Origin: an uncultured bacterium
Lineage (GTDB): Bacteria; Verrucomicrobiota; Kiritimatiellia; RFP12; UBA3636
NCBI GenBank assembly: GCA_902793555.1
Contig: CADBEF010000001.1
Coordinates: forward strand, 1 to 41,402
Direction: 5' to 3'
DNA length: 41,402 bases
Shown: in pieces, positions 16,444 through 24,394 of the stretch
How positions within the stretch are numbered: the first letter of the stretch is position 1
Layout of the letters: the number at the start of each line of letters is the position of its first letter
Notes under the pieces: model-generated
Told to the model about the DNA's origin: nothing
What the model saw: the letters and a program-made list of their open reading frames with translations, nothing else
The model's database searches: none
Made by a program: the position numbers and the translations under genes

Positions 16444-17220
16444 TCACTCCGCGAGCAGGAGCGACGAACGGCGGGAAAACCGGACGCGGAAGGCCGTCTT
16501 GAAGTAGCGGAAGTTGGCGAAGAAGGAATTCTGGGATTCGCCTTCGGGACGGGGTTTCCAGTTCGCCGGAATCTGCACGAAGGGGACTCCGAGCCGGAGC
16601 GGGACGACCGAGGTTTCCAGGAAGAACGGATGGCGCAGCTCCTTCCAGTCGATCGCCCGCATGAGCGCCGACGGAAACAGGCGGAAGGCGTAGGTCAGGT
16701 CGTTCAGCCGCGTCAGGAACAGCGCGGAGATCATCTTCTGGAAGATCGCGTTGCAGACGATTTTCACGCGGCTGTAGCCGGAGAAGCCGCCCCCGGCCAT
16801 CCAGCGCGAGGCGGTGATCACGGCGCCGGGGATCTCTTTCGCCTTTCCGATCATGCGGCCGACGGCCTCGGGCGGCGTTTCGAGATCGGCCGACATCATC
16901 ACGCAGTGGCTTCCCGCGACTGCGGGAAACGCGCTCCGGTAGGCGCCGCCGGCAAAGGGAAGCGTCTGGTACAGGATGCGGACGGGCGGACTCCCGTCGG
17001 ATTCCGACACGAGAGCCTCGGCCGTCGCCCGGCAACCGGGGGTCGTCTTCTCCGGGTGGAGGAGGATCAGGATTTCCGCCAGATCCTCTGGGTGGCAGGC
17101 CTTCTTGAGCTGCTCGACGGTTTCGCGGAGCGAAAAGGTCTCGTTGACGGCTGCGACGAGAATGCTGGCGTTGTCGAACGAACCGGGAAGGAGGCTGGAA
17201 ACGGCGTGGTTGACTTTCAT
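16444..17220 (-). CDS. Family 2 glycosyltransferase, polyprenyl-phosphate sugar synthase-like
   Basis: A 258-residue GT-A enzyme resembling dolichyl/undecaprenyl-phosphate mannose or glucose synthases. ASILVAAVNETFSL starts the fold; MSADLETPPEAVGRMI (about residues 109-124) corresponds to the DADLQHPPE metal-binding motif of DPM1, with the first Asp replaced by Ser; the ASRW and LTYAFRLFP segments match the acceptor region of the family. There are no clear transmembrane segments. It would make polyprenyl-P-sugar donors for the GT-C membrane proteins encoded nearby. The ATG at 17220 is preferred over an upstream in-frame ATG at 17256, because the -10 element at 17228-17233 lies only 7 nt before 17220 and the extension would sit inside the promoter. 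Confidence 0.85.
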   Translation of the reverse strand: MKVNHAVSSLLPGSFDNASILVAAVNETFSLRETVEQLKKACHPEDLAEILILLHPEKTTPGCRATAEALVSESDGSPPVRILYQTLPFAGGAYRSAFPAVAGSHCVMMSADLETPPEAVGRMIGKAKEIPGAVITASRWMAGGGFSGYSRVKIVCNAIFQKMISALFLTRLNDLTYAFRLFPSALMRAIDWKELRHPFFLETSVVPLRLGVPFVQIPANWKPRPEGESQNSFFANFRYFKTAFRVRFSRRSSLLLAE

Positions 17221-17227
17221 GCGCGCG

Positions 17228-17256
17228 ATTCTAGCAGACTCGCGGCGACAGCGCAA
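17228..17256 (-). promoter_or_regulatory. Extended -10 promoter of the minus-strand GT2, predicted leaderless
   Basis: On the minus strand, TTGCGC (17256-17251), a 17-bp spacer and TAGAAT (17233-17228) preceded by TGC. The ATG at 17220 follows after exactly 7 nt. It is back-to-back with the plus-strand promoter starting at 17261. Confidence 0.7.
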
Positions 17257-17260
17257 ACGC

Positions 17261-17290
17261 TTGACGCTACCTCCTCCGGAGTGCTAGCAT
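17261..17290 (+). promoter_or_regulatory. Extended -10 promoter of the RMD-like gene
   Basis: TTGACG at 17261-17266, an 18-bp spacer and TAGCAT at 17285-17290 preceded by TGC. The predicted start at about 17297 gives a leader of about 16 nt. GAGG at 17299-17302 lies 10 nt from the ATG and may serve as a ribosome-binding site. Confidence 0.65.
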
Positions 17291-17312
17291 CCTCCGACGA
17301 GGATTACCGGAA

Positions 17313-18272
17313 ATGAAAGCAATCGTTCTGGGCTGCACCGGCATGGTCGGCGGCTGCTTCGCCCGAAAGATGGTCGAGCGCGGATGGGATGTCACGGGCG
17401 TCGCCCGCCATACCGCGATGGGGCGCCAACTCGTCGAGCGCCCGTATCCGTTTGTCGGATGCGACATCCTGGACCGCGAGAACCTTCTTGCCGTGTTCAA
17501 GCGGATCCGCCCCGACCTCGTGGTCTGCATGGCGGCGCAGGCGTTCAACGGAACCTCGTGGGAGGCCGAACGCTATACCTACCTCGTGAACGTCGAAGGG
17601 ACGCGCAACGTCCTGTCGGCCCTGCACGAGGCCTGCCCCGACGCGAAGCTCCTGCTCGCGTGCAGCAGCGCCGAGTACGGCGACGCCACGCGCTCCGGCG
17701 CCGCCCTCCGCGAGGACGTTCCCCTGCACCCCCTCACGCCCTACGGCGTGACGAAGGTCGCGACCGAGATGATGGGCTACCAGTACTTCCGCAACTACGG
17801 AATGAAGGTGTACCTGCCACGCATGTTCATCCACGTGGGTACCGGGCATCCGCCGGCGACGGCCATCCAGAACTTCGCGCGCCAGATCGCGCTCGCCAAA
17901 GCGGGCCGGGGCGACGGCGTCGTGCGGACCGGCCGGCTGGACACGGCCCGCGACTTCATCGACGTCCGCGACGGCGTGGAGGCCATGTTGACGCTCCTCG
18001 AGCGCGGCGAGCCGGGAACGCCCGTCAATATCTGCAACGGCGAGGCGCCCACGATCCGCCACGTCTTGGACGAACTTCTCGACATCGCCGGCGTCTCGCC
18101 GCGCGTCGAGCAGGCGCAGTCGCTCCTCCGTCCGTCGGACGAGATGGTCCTGCTCGGAGACAACACCCGGCTCCGCTCGCTCGGTTGGTCGCGCCGCTAT
18201 ACGCTCCGACAGACGCTCGAAGGCGTGTTCGAGGACTGGGACCGCCGCGTGCAAGCCGGCAATCTTTCTTGA
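17313..18272 (+). CDS. rmd: NAD-dependent epimerase/dehydratase, GDP-6-deoxy-D-mannose reductase (RMD)-like
   Basis: A 319-residue extended short-chain dehydrogenase. GCTGMVGGCF (residues 8-17) is the nucleotide-binding glycine motif; CSSAEYGD carries the active-site Ser; YGVTK is the catalytic Tyr-Lys pair. Segments typical of RMD, which reduces GDP-4-keto-6-deoxy-D-mannose to GDP-D-rhamnose, are AAQAFNGTSWE, YQYFRNYGMKV, FARQIA, TARDFIDVRDGVEAM, SLLRPSDEMVLLGDN and LGWSRRYTLRQTLE. The length equals the family norm. No GDP-mannose 4,6-dehydratase (gmd) is in the window, so the substrate must be supplied elsewhere. A different NDP-4-ketosugar reductase or epimerase is possible. It has its own promoter, divergent from the GT2. 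Confidence 0.8.
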   Translation: MKAIVLGCTGMVGGCFARKMVERGWDVTGVARHTAMGRQLVERPYPFVGCDILDRENLLAVFKRIRPDLVVCMAAQAFNGTSWEAERYTYLVNVEGTRNVLSALHEACPDAKLLLACSSAEYGDATRSGAALREDVPLHPLTPYGVTKVATEMMGYQYFRNYGMKVYLPRMFIHVGTGHPPATAIQNFARQIALAKAGRGDGVVRTGRLDTARDFIDVRDGVEAMLTLLERGEPGTPVNICNGEAPTIRHVLDELLDIAGVSPRVEQAQSLLRPSDEMVLLGDNTRLRSLGWSRRYTLRQTLEGVFEDWDRRVQAGNLS

Positions 18273-18286
18273 TCGAAACAGCCGGG

Positions 18287-18312
18287 AACCGGCCCGCTGA
18301 AAGATCGTTCGG
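18287..18312 (+). repeat. Short repeat shared with 23893-23918
   Basis: This 26-bp stretch differs from 23893-23918 at 3 positions. A perfect 14-mer, TCGTCCGGTTCGAC, is also shared (18335-18348 and 23911-23924). Both sites lie just upstream of extended -10 promoters. They could be remnants of a duplicated upstream region. Confidence 0.5.
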
Positions 18313-18368
18313 ACGGCTTTCCGCAGTGCGGACGTCGTCCGGTTCGACGGGCAGGATCTCCGCCAAGG

Positions 18369-18397
18369 TTGCCTTTGGCCGCTGAAAATGCTATCCT
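18369..18397 (+). promoter_or_regulatory. Extended -10 promoter of the 18469 operon
   Basis: TTGCCT at 18369-18374, a 17-bp spacer and TATCCT at 18392-18397 preceded by TGC. The predicted start at about 18404 gives a leader of about 65 nt that begins with a hairpin. Confidence 0.6.
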
Positions 18398-18409
18398 TTT
18401 CTCCCGTTG

Positions 18410-18430
18410 GCCGGATGGACGCCATCCGGC
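18410..18430 (+). other. Perfect 9-bp hairpin plus TTTT in a 5' leader
   Basis: 18410-18418 pairs perfectly with 18422-18430 around a 3-nt loop; TTTT follows at 18434-18437. It lies a few nt after the predicted start of transcription and about 40 nt before the ATG at 18469. It could be a weak terminator/attenuator, a terminator for read-through from the RMD gene, or a 5' mRNA stabiliser. Confidence 0.55.
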
Positions 18431-18468
18431 GCCTTTTGTAGCCCCGGCGGCTTTTCCGGAATTTCGCA

Positions 18469-20028
18469 ATGAACCATCGGACAATCGCCATCGTCGGCGC
18501 CGGCCCCGCCGGACTCACTGCCGCCTACGAGCTGCTCTCCCGCGCGCCGGGCCGGCGCGTCGTCGTGCTCGAGGAATCCCGCGCCTTCGGCGGCATCTCC
18601 CGCACCGCGCTCCACAACGGCAACCGCATGGACATGGGCGGCCACCGCTTCTTCACCAAGGTTGCCGCGGTGAACGACTGGTGGGACCGGATGCTCCCTC
18701 GCCAGGGCGCGCCGTCCTTCGACGACAAAACGCTCGGCCGCCCGTGCTCCCTTGCGGCCGGGGGCCCCGACCCGGAGAAAACGGACCGCGTGATGCTCCG
18801 CCGCAACCGCGTCTCGCGCATCCTCTTCAACGGGAAGTTCTTCGACTATCCGATTTCGCTCAAGTCCGCGACGTTCGCGAACATGGGGCTCAGGACGACG
18901 GTCGTGGCGGGGTGCAGCTACCTTAAGGCCGCGCTCTTCAAGCGCGAGGAGAAGTCGCTCGAAGACTTCTACGTCAACCGGTTCGGGAAGAAGCTCTACT
19001 CGATGTTCTTCGAGAACTACACGGAGAACCTCTGGGGGCGACATCCCTCGAAGATCGACCCGTCCTGGGGCGCGCAGCGCGTCAAGGGCGTGTCCGTCCT
19101 CGCCGTCGTGAAGAACGCGCTCCTCAAGCCGTTCCGGAGGAAGGGTGGAGCCGTCGAAACCTCGCTCATCGAGGAGTTCTCCTACCCGAAGCTCGGCCCC
19201 GGCCAGCTCTGGGACGCGACGGCGGAGGAAATCCGGAAGCTCGGCGGCGAAATCCTGCTCGGCGCGAAGGCCGTCGCTTTCCGCCGCGGCGGTCCCGGCG
19301 GCGCGATTTCGGCCGTCGTCTACGAGCAGGGCGGTCAGCGCAAGGAACTCGCCTGCGACGCGCTCGTTTCGTCCATGCCGATCAAGGACCTCGTCGCGGG
19401 ACTGCCCGACGTCCCCGCCGAGTCCGCGCGCATTGCCGCGGGCCTCCCCTACCGCGACTACATGACCGTGGGCGTCCTCGTTCCGACGCTCAAGCTCCGC
19501 AACAAGACCAAGATTCCGACGCTCGGCGGCATCGTGCCGGACAACTGGGTCTACGTGCACGACCGCTCCGTCAAGATGGGCCGGTTCCAGATTTACAACA
19601 ACTGGTCGCCCTACATGGTTTCAAAGCCGGCGGAAACGGTTTGGGTCGGCCTCGAGTACTTCTGCAACGAAGGCGACGCGCTCTGGTCGATGTCCGACGC
19701 GGACTTCGCGGCGCTGGGCGTCCGCGAGATGGCCTCGCTCGGCATGATTGACACGGAGTCGGCCGCTCTCGACACGCACGTCGAACGCGTGAAGAAGGCG
19801 TATCCGGCCTACTTCGACACCTACGCGGAATTCCCGAAGCTCCGCGCCTGGCTCGACACGATCCCGAATCTCTACTGCGTGGGTCGCAACGGCCAACACC
19901 GCTACAACAACATCGATCACAGCATGTGCACGGCGTTCGAAGCCGTCCGGGCGATCCTCGCCGGCTCCTCCGACCGCAGCGCCGTCTGGAACGTGAACAC
20001 CGAAAAGGAGTACCATGAAGGCCGGTAG
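18469..20028 (+). CDS. NAD(P)/FAD-dependent oxidoreductase, UGM/protoporphyrinogen-oxidase-like
   Basis: A 519-residue flavoprotein. VGAGPAGLTAAYELL (residues 8-22) is the FAD Rossmann motif, then VVLEESRAFGGISRT and MDMGGHRFF, which is the GGHRFF signature of UDP-galactopyranose-mutase-like sugar cluster proteins. ENYTENLWGRHPSKI and GQLWDATAEEI are typical of this long subgroup, often annotated only as FAD-dependent oxidoreductase. The C-terminal CVGRNGQHRYNNIDHSM closes the FAD site. It is a distant relative of the 15214 flavoprotein. Its substrate is not known; it could be a nucleotide sugar or a polyprenyl-linked sugar. The end overlaps the start of the next gene by 14 nt, and AAGGAG at 20005-20010 near its end serves as ribosome-binding site for that gene. 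Confidence 0.8.
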   Translation: MNHRTIAIVGAGPAGLTAAYELLSRAPGRRVVVLEESRAFGGISRTALHNGNRMDMGGHRFFTKVAAVNDWWDRMLPRQGAPSFDDKTLGRPCSLAAGGPDPEKTDRVMLRRNRVSRILFNGKFFDYPISLKSATFANMGLRTTVVAGCSYLKAALFKREEKSLEDFYVNRFGKKLYSMFFENYTENLWGRHPSKIDPSWGAQRVKGVSVLAVVKNALLKPFRRKGGAVETSLIEEFSYPKLGPGQLWDATAEEIRKLGGEILLGAKAVAFRRGGPGGAISAVVYEQGGQRKELACDALVSSMPIKDLVAGLPDVPAESARIAAGLPYRDYMTVGVLVPTLKLRNKTKIPTLGGIVPDNWVYVHDRSVKMGRFQIYNNWSPYMVSKPAETVWVGLEYFCNEGDALWSMSDADFAALGVREMASLGMIDTESAALDTHVERVKKAYPAYFDTYAEFPKLRAWLDTIPNLYCVGRNGQHRYNNIDHSMCTAFEAVRAILAGSSDRSAVWNVNTEKEYHEGR

Positions 20029-21649
20029 AACGACGGCGACCGCGGCGGCGGCGGCATTCCTTTCGGTTGCGTGTGCCGTCGTCCTGCGCTGGCTCTGGTC
20101 CGGCGTCTTCCTGTCGGAATTCCAGGCCGACACAGCGGACAACCTCTTCTGGGCGGCGGCCCAGCGCGAGGCGGGTTCGCTCGCGAGTCCGACGTTCGCT
20201 TACGGCTATTTCATCCCGCTCGGCGGCAACCTGCTCATCCGGCCGTTTCTCCCGGTATTCGGAACGGGCGTGACGGCGTTGCGCGCGGGCATGACGCTGT
20301 TCGTCCCGCTCTTCGCCTTCGCATGCTACCGTCTGTTTCGGTCGTTCTCCTGGAAACGCGCGGAAAGCCTGTTCGCAACGGCCCTTCTCTTCGCCGTTGC
20401 GTCGGCCTCCCTCAAGATGCGCGAAATCCATTTCGGACACGTTCTCTACTACAGCTTGGGAACGGTCTTCCTGTTTCTCGGCTGCGCGCTGGCGCCGGAC
20501 GTCCGGGGGAACGGCGCCGGAAGCCCCCGCCGCGCCCGCATTCTCCGCGGCGCGCTCTTCGCCCTGGCGCTGGGGTGGGCCGCTTCGTGCGGGCAGCCCC
20601 TGCTGCTCTACGCCGTCGTGCCGGTTCTCGGGGCGTGGGTTCTCGTCCGGCTCGTCGACCGCGAGCCGCTGGCGCCGGCGGAAGACGGCCTTCGGATCCT
20701 TCCGGGTGCCGTCGGGGCCGTTGTCGGACTGGTCCTCTTCAAGGCACTCTCGCGGGGCGTTTGCGTCTCCTCCGGCTACAACGACTACTACGAGGCGTTT
20801 TCCCCGCTCGCCTCGTGGTTCCGCAACGTGCAGATCCTCCCCCAGGAGTGGATTTCCCTTCTCGAGCCCCTGCCGAGGATGCGGATCGCGATTGCGAGTT
20901 CGACGGGGCTGCCGCATGCCCTCCGGATCGCGACGGCCCTTTTTCTCGGGCTCGCGCCCGTCGCCGCGCTCGTCCGGATCCGGACGTTCTCCGTCCGGGA
21001 GCGGACGTTCGTCGTCGCGCACTGGATTCTCGCGTCGGAGATCCTGTTTTACTGGATCTTCGGAAACATCTCCAACGCGAACTGGCGTCTTTGCCCGCTC
21101 GTTCTCTCCGCGACGGCGGTCGCGGCGTGCCTCGTCCGGAACGGACTCGCCGGAACGGGCGTTCCCGTGCGGCGCTTCGCCGCCTGCGGCGCCGCCTTTC
21201 TTTTCGCGTTCTGCGTCTTTTCGTTCGTCCAGACAAGCACGCGGCGTTGCGAACGGAACACGTGGCGGGGTCCCGAAACGCTGCTTCCGACGCTTGAACG
21301 GGCCGGCGTCCGCGACGGGTATTGCTCGGACTACTGGTACGCAAACTCGGCGACGGCGGTTTCCGGAAACCGTTTCCGGCTCCGAGAGGTCCGGTTCAAC
21401 GGAAAGACGGGCCGATGGGAGCCTCGGCTCCACAATGCGGACGCCCGCTGGTACGAACCCGACCCGGCCCGGACGGAGTCGGTTTTCGTCTGCCATCCGA
21501 ACGAGGAGGTGCGGGCGCCGACGAACGGCCTGCGCGGACGTTTCGCCTGCATCCAGAAGACCGCGCGTCTCGGACGCCCCGAGCCCCTCGTCGTTCGCGT
21601 CTACGACGGCGACTGCATGAATCCGGCCCGCGCCTCCGACGAACCGTGA
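20015..21649 (+). CDS. Polytopic membrane protein, GT-C glycosyltransferase-like
   Basis: A 544-residue inner-membrane protein with about ten hydrophobic segments and a soluble C-terminal region (about 400-544). The first loop after the N-terminal anchor has SEFQADTADNLFWAAAQ, where paired acidic residues sit where GT-C enzymes carry catalytic Asp. This, the size and the cluster context suggest transfer of a polyprenyl-linked sugar, but no named family is recognised with confidence. A well-placed AAGGAG precedes the ATG. It overlaps the flavoprotein gene by 14 nt and its TGA overlaps the GTG of the next gene, so the three genes form an operon. Confidence 0.7.
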   Translation: MKAGRTTATAAAAAFLSVACAVVLRWLWSGVFLSEFQADTADNLFWAAAQREAGSLASPTFAYGYFIPLGGNLLIRPFLPVFGTGVTALRAGMTLFVPLFAFACYRLFRSFSWKRAESLFATALLFAVASASLKMREIHFGHVLYYSLGTVFLFLGCALAPDVRGNGAGSPRRARILRGALFALALGWAASCGQPLLLYAVVPVLGAWVLVRLVDREPLAPAEDGLRILPGAVGAVVGLVLFKALSRGVCVSSGYNDYYEAFSPLASWFRNVQILPQEWISLLEPLPRMRIAIASSTGLPHALRIATALFLGLAPVAALVRIRTFSVRERTFVVAHWILASEILFYWIFGNISNANWRLCPLVLSATAVAACLVRNGLAGTGVPVRRFAACGAAFLFAFCVFSFVQTSTRRCERNTWRGPETLLPTLERAGVRDGYCSDYWYANSATAVSGNRFRLREVRFNGKTGRWEPRLHNADARWYEPDPARTESVFVCHPNEEVRAPTNGLRGRFACIQKTARLGRPEPLVVRVYDGDCMNPARASDEP

Positions 21650-23601
21650 AGCCGATCGTTCCGGCCGTCTTCCTTGCGCTCTTTGCGGTGCTCGTCGCGG
21701 CGAAAGTCCACGGATTCTCCGTCGGCGTCTGGAACCTTCGCGCCTACGTGCCCGACACCGTCCCGTCCTATTCTTTCCTGGAAATCGGCGTCCCCCGGCC
21801 GATCCGTTCCGACGAGTGGAGCGTCTCGACCCCGCAGGTCCTAGCGCAGTGCGAGAGTCCCGATTTCTTCCCGCGCGTGAACCGGCGCGTGGACGGCGGG
21901 ACGGACATGTTTCTCGCCACGCCCTGCAATCCGGTGTGGGATTGGACCGTTCCCGGCCAGTTCCAAAACTGGGGCTATTTCCTTTTCGGGGCCGAGCGGG
22001 GTCTGGCCTGGAACTGGTGGTGCCGCTATCTCGGCATCCCGTTCTTCGCCTATCTCTTCTTTCTCGGCTGGCTGGGGCGCGACCGGCTCCTTGCCGTCAC
22101 GGCCTCCCTCGCCGTGGCGCTCGGAGCGCCGACACAGTGGTGGGACACGACACTGCCCTATCTGCTCCTCTACTTTTTTTCCGGACTTGTTTTCTTCCGG
22201 ATCGTCGTTTCGCGGGACGCGCGCGTCCTCGCGAAGGGGCTCGCCTCGCTCGGGCTGTTCGTTTCGCTCGCGTCGTACGCCTTCGCCGGCTATCCGCCCT
22301 TCGCCATTCTTCTCTTTCCGGCGTTCCTGTTGCTCGGCTGGCAGGTTTGGAGACGCGAGAATCCGCCGGGCGCCGTCCCCGCTCCCGTCCGGGGGCGCGG
22401 GGCCTTCCTGTTGCGTCCCCGGTTCTGGCTGGCGGCGGTCCTTCTCGCTCTTGCGGCCGAATTCGCCTATTTTGCCGTCGTCCACGCGGACACGCTCCGG
22501 ACGATCGCCGGCTCCGCCTATCCGGGCCGGCGCTTCGCCCTCGGCGGATCGTTCCATGATTTCCTCCGGCACCGGGCGCTGGAAGCGGTCTGTCCGTTCT
22601 TTTCCTGGCCGGGTTTCAACGTGAATCCGGACTTGTGGAGCGAACCGAACGTCTGCCGGGCGGCACGATGGTTCGTTCCCGGAACGGGGTTGGTTTTCCT
22701 CTTCGCCCTTCGGTGGCCCGGATTGCTCCGCCTTCAAAGGAGCGACTGGCTGCTCGCCGCCGCGGGACTTTGGCTTTTCGCCTGGAGCGCCTTTCGCTTC
22801 CCCCCATCTCTTGCGCGGGCATCCGGCATGTTCCCGTTTCCCGCCCATCGCGCGGAAGTGGTTGCCGGTTTTTATTTTCTCCTGTTCTCGTTCCGCACGT
22901 TCGTCCAATCGGGCGGACCGGCTCCCGACCGCCGCCGCCCCGCCGCGCTCGCAGCGGCGCTTTCCGTCGCGATTCTCGTTTGTGGAGTCCTGCTTCCGGG
23001 CGGGAAAGGCGGGTTTTTCGTGGGGCGCGCCGGCATCCTCTTTCTTGCCGGCGGGGCAGTTTTGTGCGCCGCCGTCACGGCGGGGCTCGTCTCGGGCGTC
23101 CGCTGGCTGTTCTGCTGCGGTTATCTCGCGCTGTCGATCGCCGGTGGCGTCATGGTCCATCCTCTTTCCGTCGGCATTTCCCCCTTGCGGGACAAGGAGC
23201 TCGCCGTGCTTGTCCGGGAGATCGACGCCCGGGAACCGGGCCGCTGGATGGCGAACGAGCCCTTTGTCGGGAATTTCCTGCTGGCGCAGGGGGTTGATTG
23301 CCGCCCGGGGACCCAACAATACGCGAATCCGGACTTTTGGAACGTCCTCGATCCGGAAGGGGCGTACGAGCGCGAGTGGAACCGCTACGCCCACTGCGCC
23401 GTCGCCCTGTCTCAGGATGGGACGTTCCATGCGAAAGCCGCCGGCGTCGTTCTCCGTTTCGCGGTCACGGAACGGAACTTGCGGGATCTCGGGATATCGC
23501 ATCTGGTGTGGTTCGGCAAGAAGCTTCACGAACCCTGGCTGCGCTACGAAGGCCGCAGCCGGCTTCACTTCGTCTACACGCTCTTGCCGGAGCGGGACTG
23601 A
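21646..23601 (+). CDS. Large polytopic membrane protein, paralogue of 28776-30797
   Basis: A 651-residue protein. GTG at 21646 is chosen because it overlaps the previous TGA (GTGA) and immediately precedes a membrane anchor. It begins with GFSVGVWNLRAYVPDTVPSY and RPIRSDEWSVSTPQVLAQ in the first extracytoplasmic loop, then FLATPCNPVWDWTVPGQFQ, a multi-spanning core with GAPTQWWDTTLPYLLLYFF, and a soluble C-terminus (about 520-651) ending in WLRYEGRSRLHFVYTLLPE. The same landmarks occur in the minus-strand gene at 28776-30797 and, more distantly, in 26299-28809. The RSDEW motif recalls an uncharacterised family of membrane proteins (DUF7657-like; from memory). A GT-C or modification role is inferred from context. 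Confidence 0.75.
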   Translation: MKPIVPAVFLALFAVLVAAKVHGFSVGVWNLRAYVPDTVPSYSFLEIGVPRPIRSDEWSVSTPQVLAQCESPDFFPRVNRRVDGGTDMFLATPCNPVWDWTVPGQFQNWGYFLFGAERGLAWNWWCRYLGIPFFAYLFFLGWLGRDRLLAVTASLAVALGAPTQWWDTTLPYLLLYFFSGLVFFRIVVSRDARVLAKGLASLGLFVSLASYAFAGYPPFAILLFPAFLLLGWQVWRRENPPGAVPAPVRGRGAFLLRPRFWLAAVLLALAAEFAYFAVVHADTLRTIAGSAYPGRRFALGGSFHDFLRHRALEAVCPFFSWPGFNVNPDLWSEPNVCRAARWFVPGTGLVFLFALRWPGLLRLQRSDWLLAAAGLWLFAWSAFRFPPSLARASGMFPFPAHRAEVVAGFYFLLFSFRTFVQSGGPAPDRRRPAALAAALSVAILVCGVLLPGGKGGFFVGRAGILFLAGGAVLCAAVTAGLVSGVRWLFCCGYLALSIAGGVMVHPLSVGISPLRDKELAVLVREIDAREPGRWMANEPFVGNFLLAQGVDCRPGTQQYANPDFWNVLDPEGAYEREWNRYAHCAVALSQDGTFHAKAAGVVLRFAVTERNLRDLGISHLVWFGKKLHEPWLRYEGRSRLHFVYTLLPERD

Positions 23602-23751
23602 CGGCGCCCTTCGCGAATCGCGCCGGCTTCCGATTCCGCGGTCAACGGACGGATTCCGGCGCCGGGGGTGGGACGAAGTTGCGGTTCCCAGGACAGAATG
23701 GAGGTTCCGGAATCGTTTGTACGTTCCGGCCGGATCGCAAGCCATTCATCG

Positions 23752-23862
23752 GCCCGCTTTGGCGAGTGCGATGCATGGATTGTCGAAGGCGAGCCGTTCC
23801 CGATGACCCAACATCCCCTGTTGGCCGGCGTTCCGACCGTCAACGCGGGATATCTGTATCCC
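23752..23862 (+). pseudogene. Remnant of a membrane-protein paralogue in a 394-bp gap
   Basis: The gap 23602-23995 has no intact gene. Bases 23767-23862 translate to CDAWIVEGEPFPMTQHPLLA followed by GVPTVNAGYLYP, which lines up with GAWLVEGADFPMNQYPLL and GAATINAGNLYP near the C-terminus of the 26299-28809 protein. Similarity stops at a run of seven C (23860-23866) and no start or membrane segments precede it. It looks like a deletion scar of a lost paralogue. The rest of the gap holds the repeat at 23893-23918 and the tagD promoter. Confidence 0.7.
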
Positions 23863-23892
23863 CCCCGTCGGCCGGGACGGCGGCGTCGTGCG

Positions 23893-23918
23893 AACCGGCC
23901 CGATGAACGATCGTCCGG
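23893..23918 (+). repeat. Short repeat shared with 18287-18312
   Basis: It matches 18287-18312 at 23 of 26 positions and continues into the shared 14-mer at 23911-23924. Both copies lie upstream of a promoter of the same type. Confidence 0.5.
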
Positions 23919-23959
23919 TTCGACCGGCGGGAACCGCCGGAACCATTGCCGGAAATGCA

Positions 23960-23988
23960 TTGCCTCCTCCGCCGGTTCCTGCTAGAAT
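23960..23988 (+). promoter_or_regulatory. Extended -10 promoter of tagD, predicted leaderless
   Basis: TTGCCT at 23960-23965, a 17-bp spacer and TAGAAT at 23983-23988 preceded by TGC. The ATG at 23996 follows after exactly 7 nt. Confidence 0.7.
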
Positions 23989-23995
23989 GGCCGCC

Positions 23996-24391
23996 ATGAA
24001 ACGCGGAATCACATTCGGCACGTTCGACGTTTTCCACTACGGACACCTCCGGATCCTGGAGCGCACGCGCGAGCTGTGCGACTACTTGATCGTCGGCGTC
24101 TCGAGCGACGAGCTCAACTTCTCCAAGAAGGGGCGCAACCCCTGGTACTCGTTCGAGGAGCGCGCCCGCATCGTCGGCGCCCTCAAGTGCGTCGACGAGG
24201 TGTTCAAGGAGGAGTCGCTCGACTTCAAGGCCGACTACATCAAGAAATACAAGGCCGACGTCCTCGTCATGGGCGACGACTGGGCCGGCAAGTTCGACTG
24301 GGTGATTCCGCTCACGGGCTGCGAGGTGCTCTACCTTCCGCGGACTCCGGCGATTTCGACGACGGCGATCATCGAGCGGATCCGCGGATAA
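23996..24391 (+). CDS. tagD: Glycerol-3-phosphate cytidylyltransferase-like protein (TagD)
   Basis: A 131-residue nucleotidyltransferase that would couple glycerol 3-phosphate to CTP, giving CDP-glycerol. GTFDVFHYGHLRILERT (residues 8-24) holds the HxGH motif; SFEERARIV and LPRTPAISTTAII supply the second nucleotide-binding motif (R-T-x-x-I-S-T-T). The length and the sequence KADVLVMGDDWAGKFDWV match TagD, not RfaE2 or PPAT, although other small cytidylyltransferases (ethanolamine-phosphate type) cannot be fully excluded. It starts an operon with a modular glycosyltransferase 3 nt downstream. The genes at 8882 and 31047 encode CDP-glycerol-transferase-like domains that could use the product. 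The leaderless promoter fixes the start. Confidence 0.85.
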   Translation: MKRGITFGTFDVFHYGHLRILERTRELCDYLIVGVSSDELNFSKKGRNPWYSFEERARIVGALKCVDEVFKEESLDFKADYIKKYKADVLVMGDDWAGKFDWVIPLTGCEVLYLPRTPAISTTAIIERIRG

Positions 24392-24394
24392 CCC

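Noticed and set aside
23602-23985. Small open frames in the gap before tagD as real genes
   Set aside because: Apart from the paralogue remnant, none has a coherent composition, ribosome-binding site or similarity that I can recognise.
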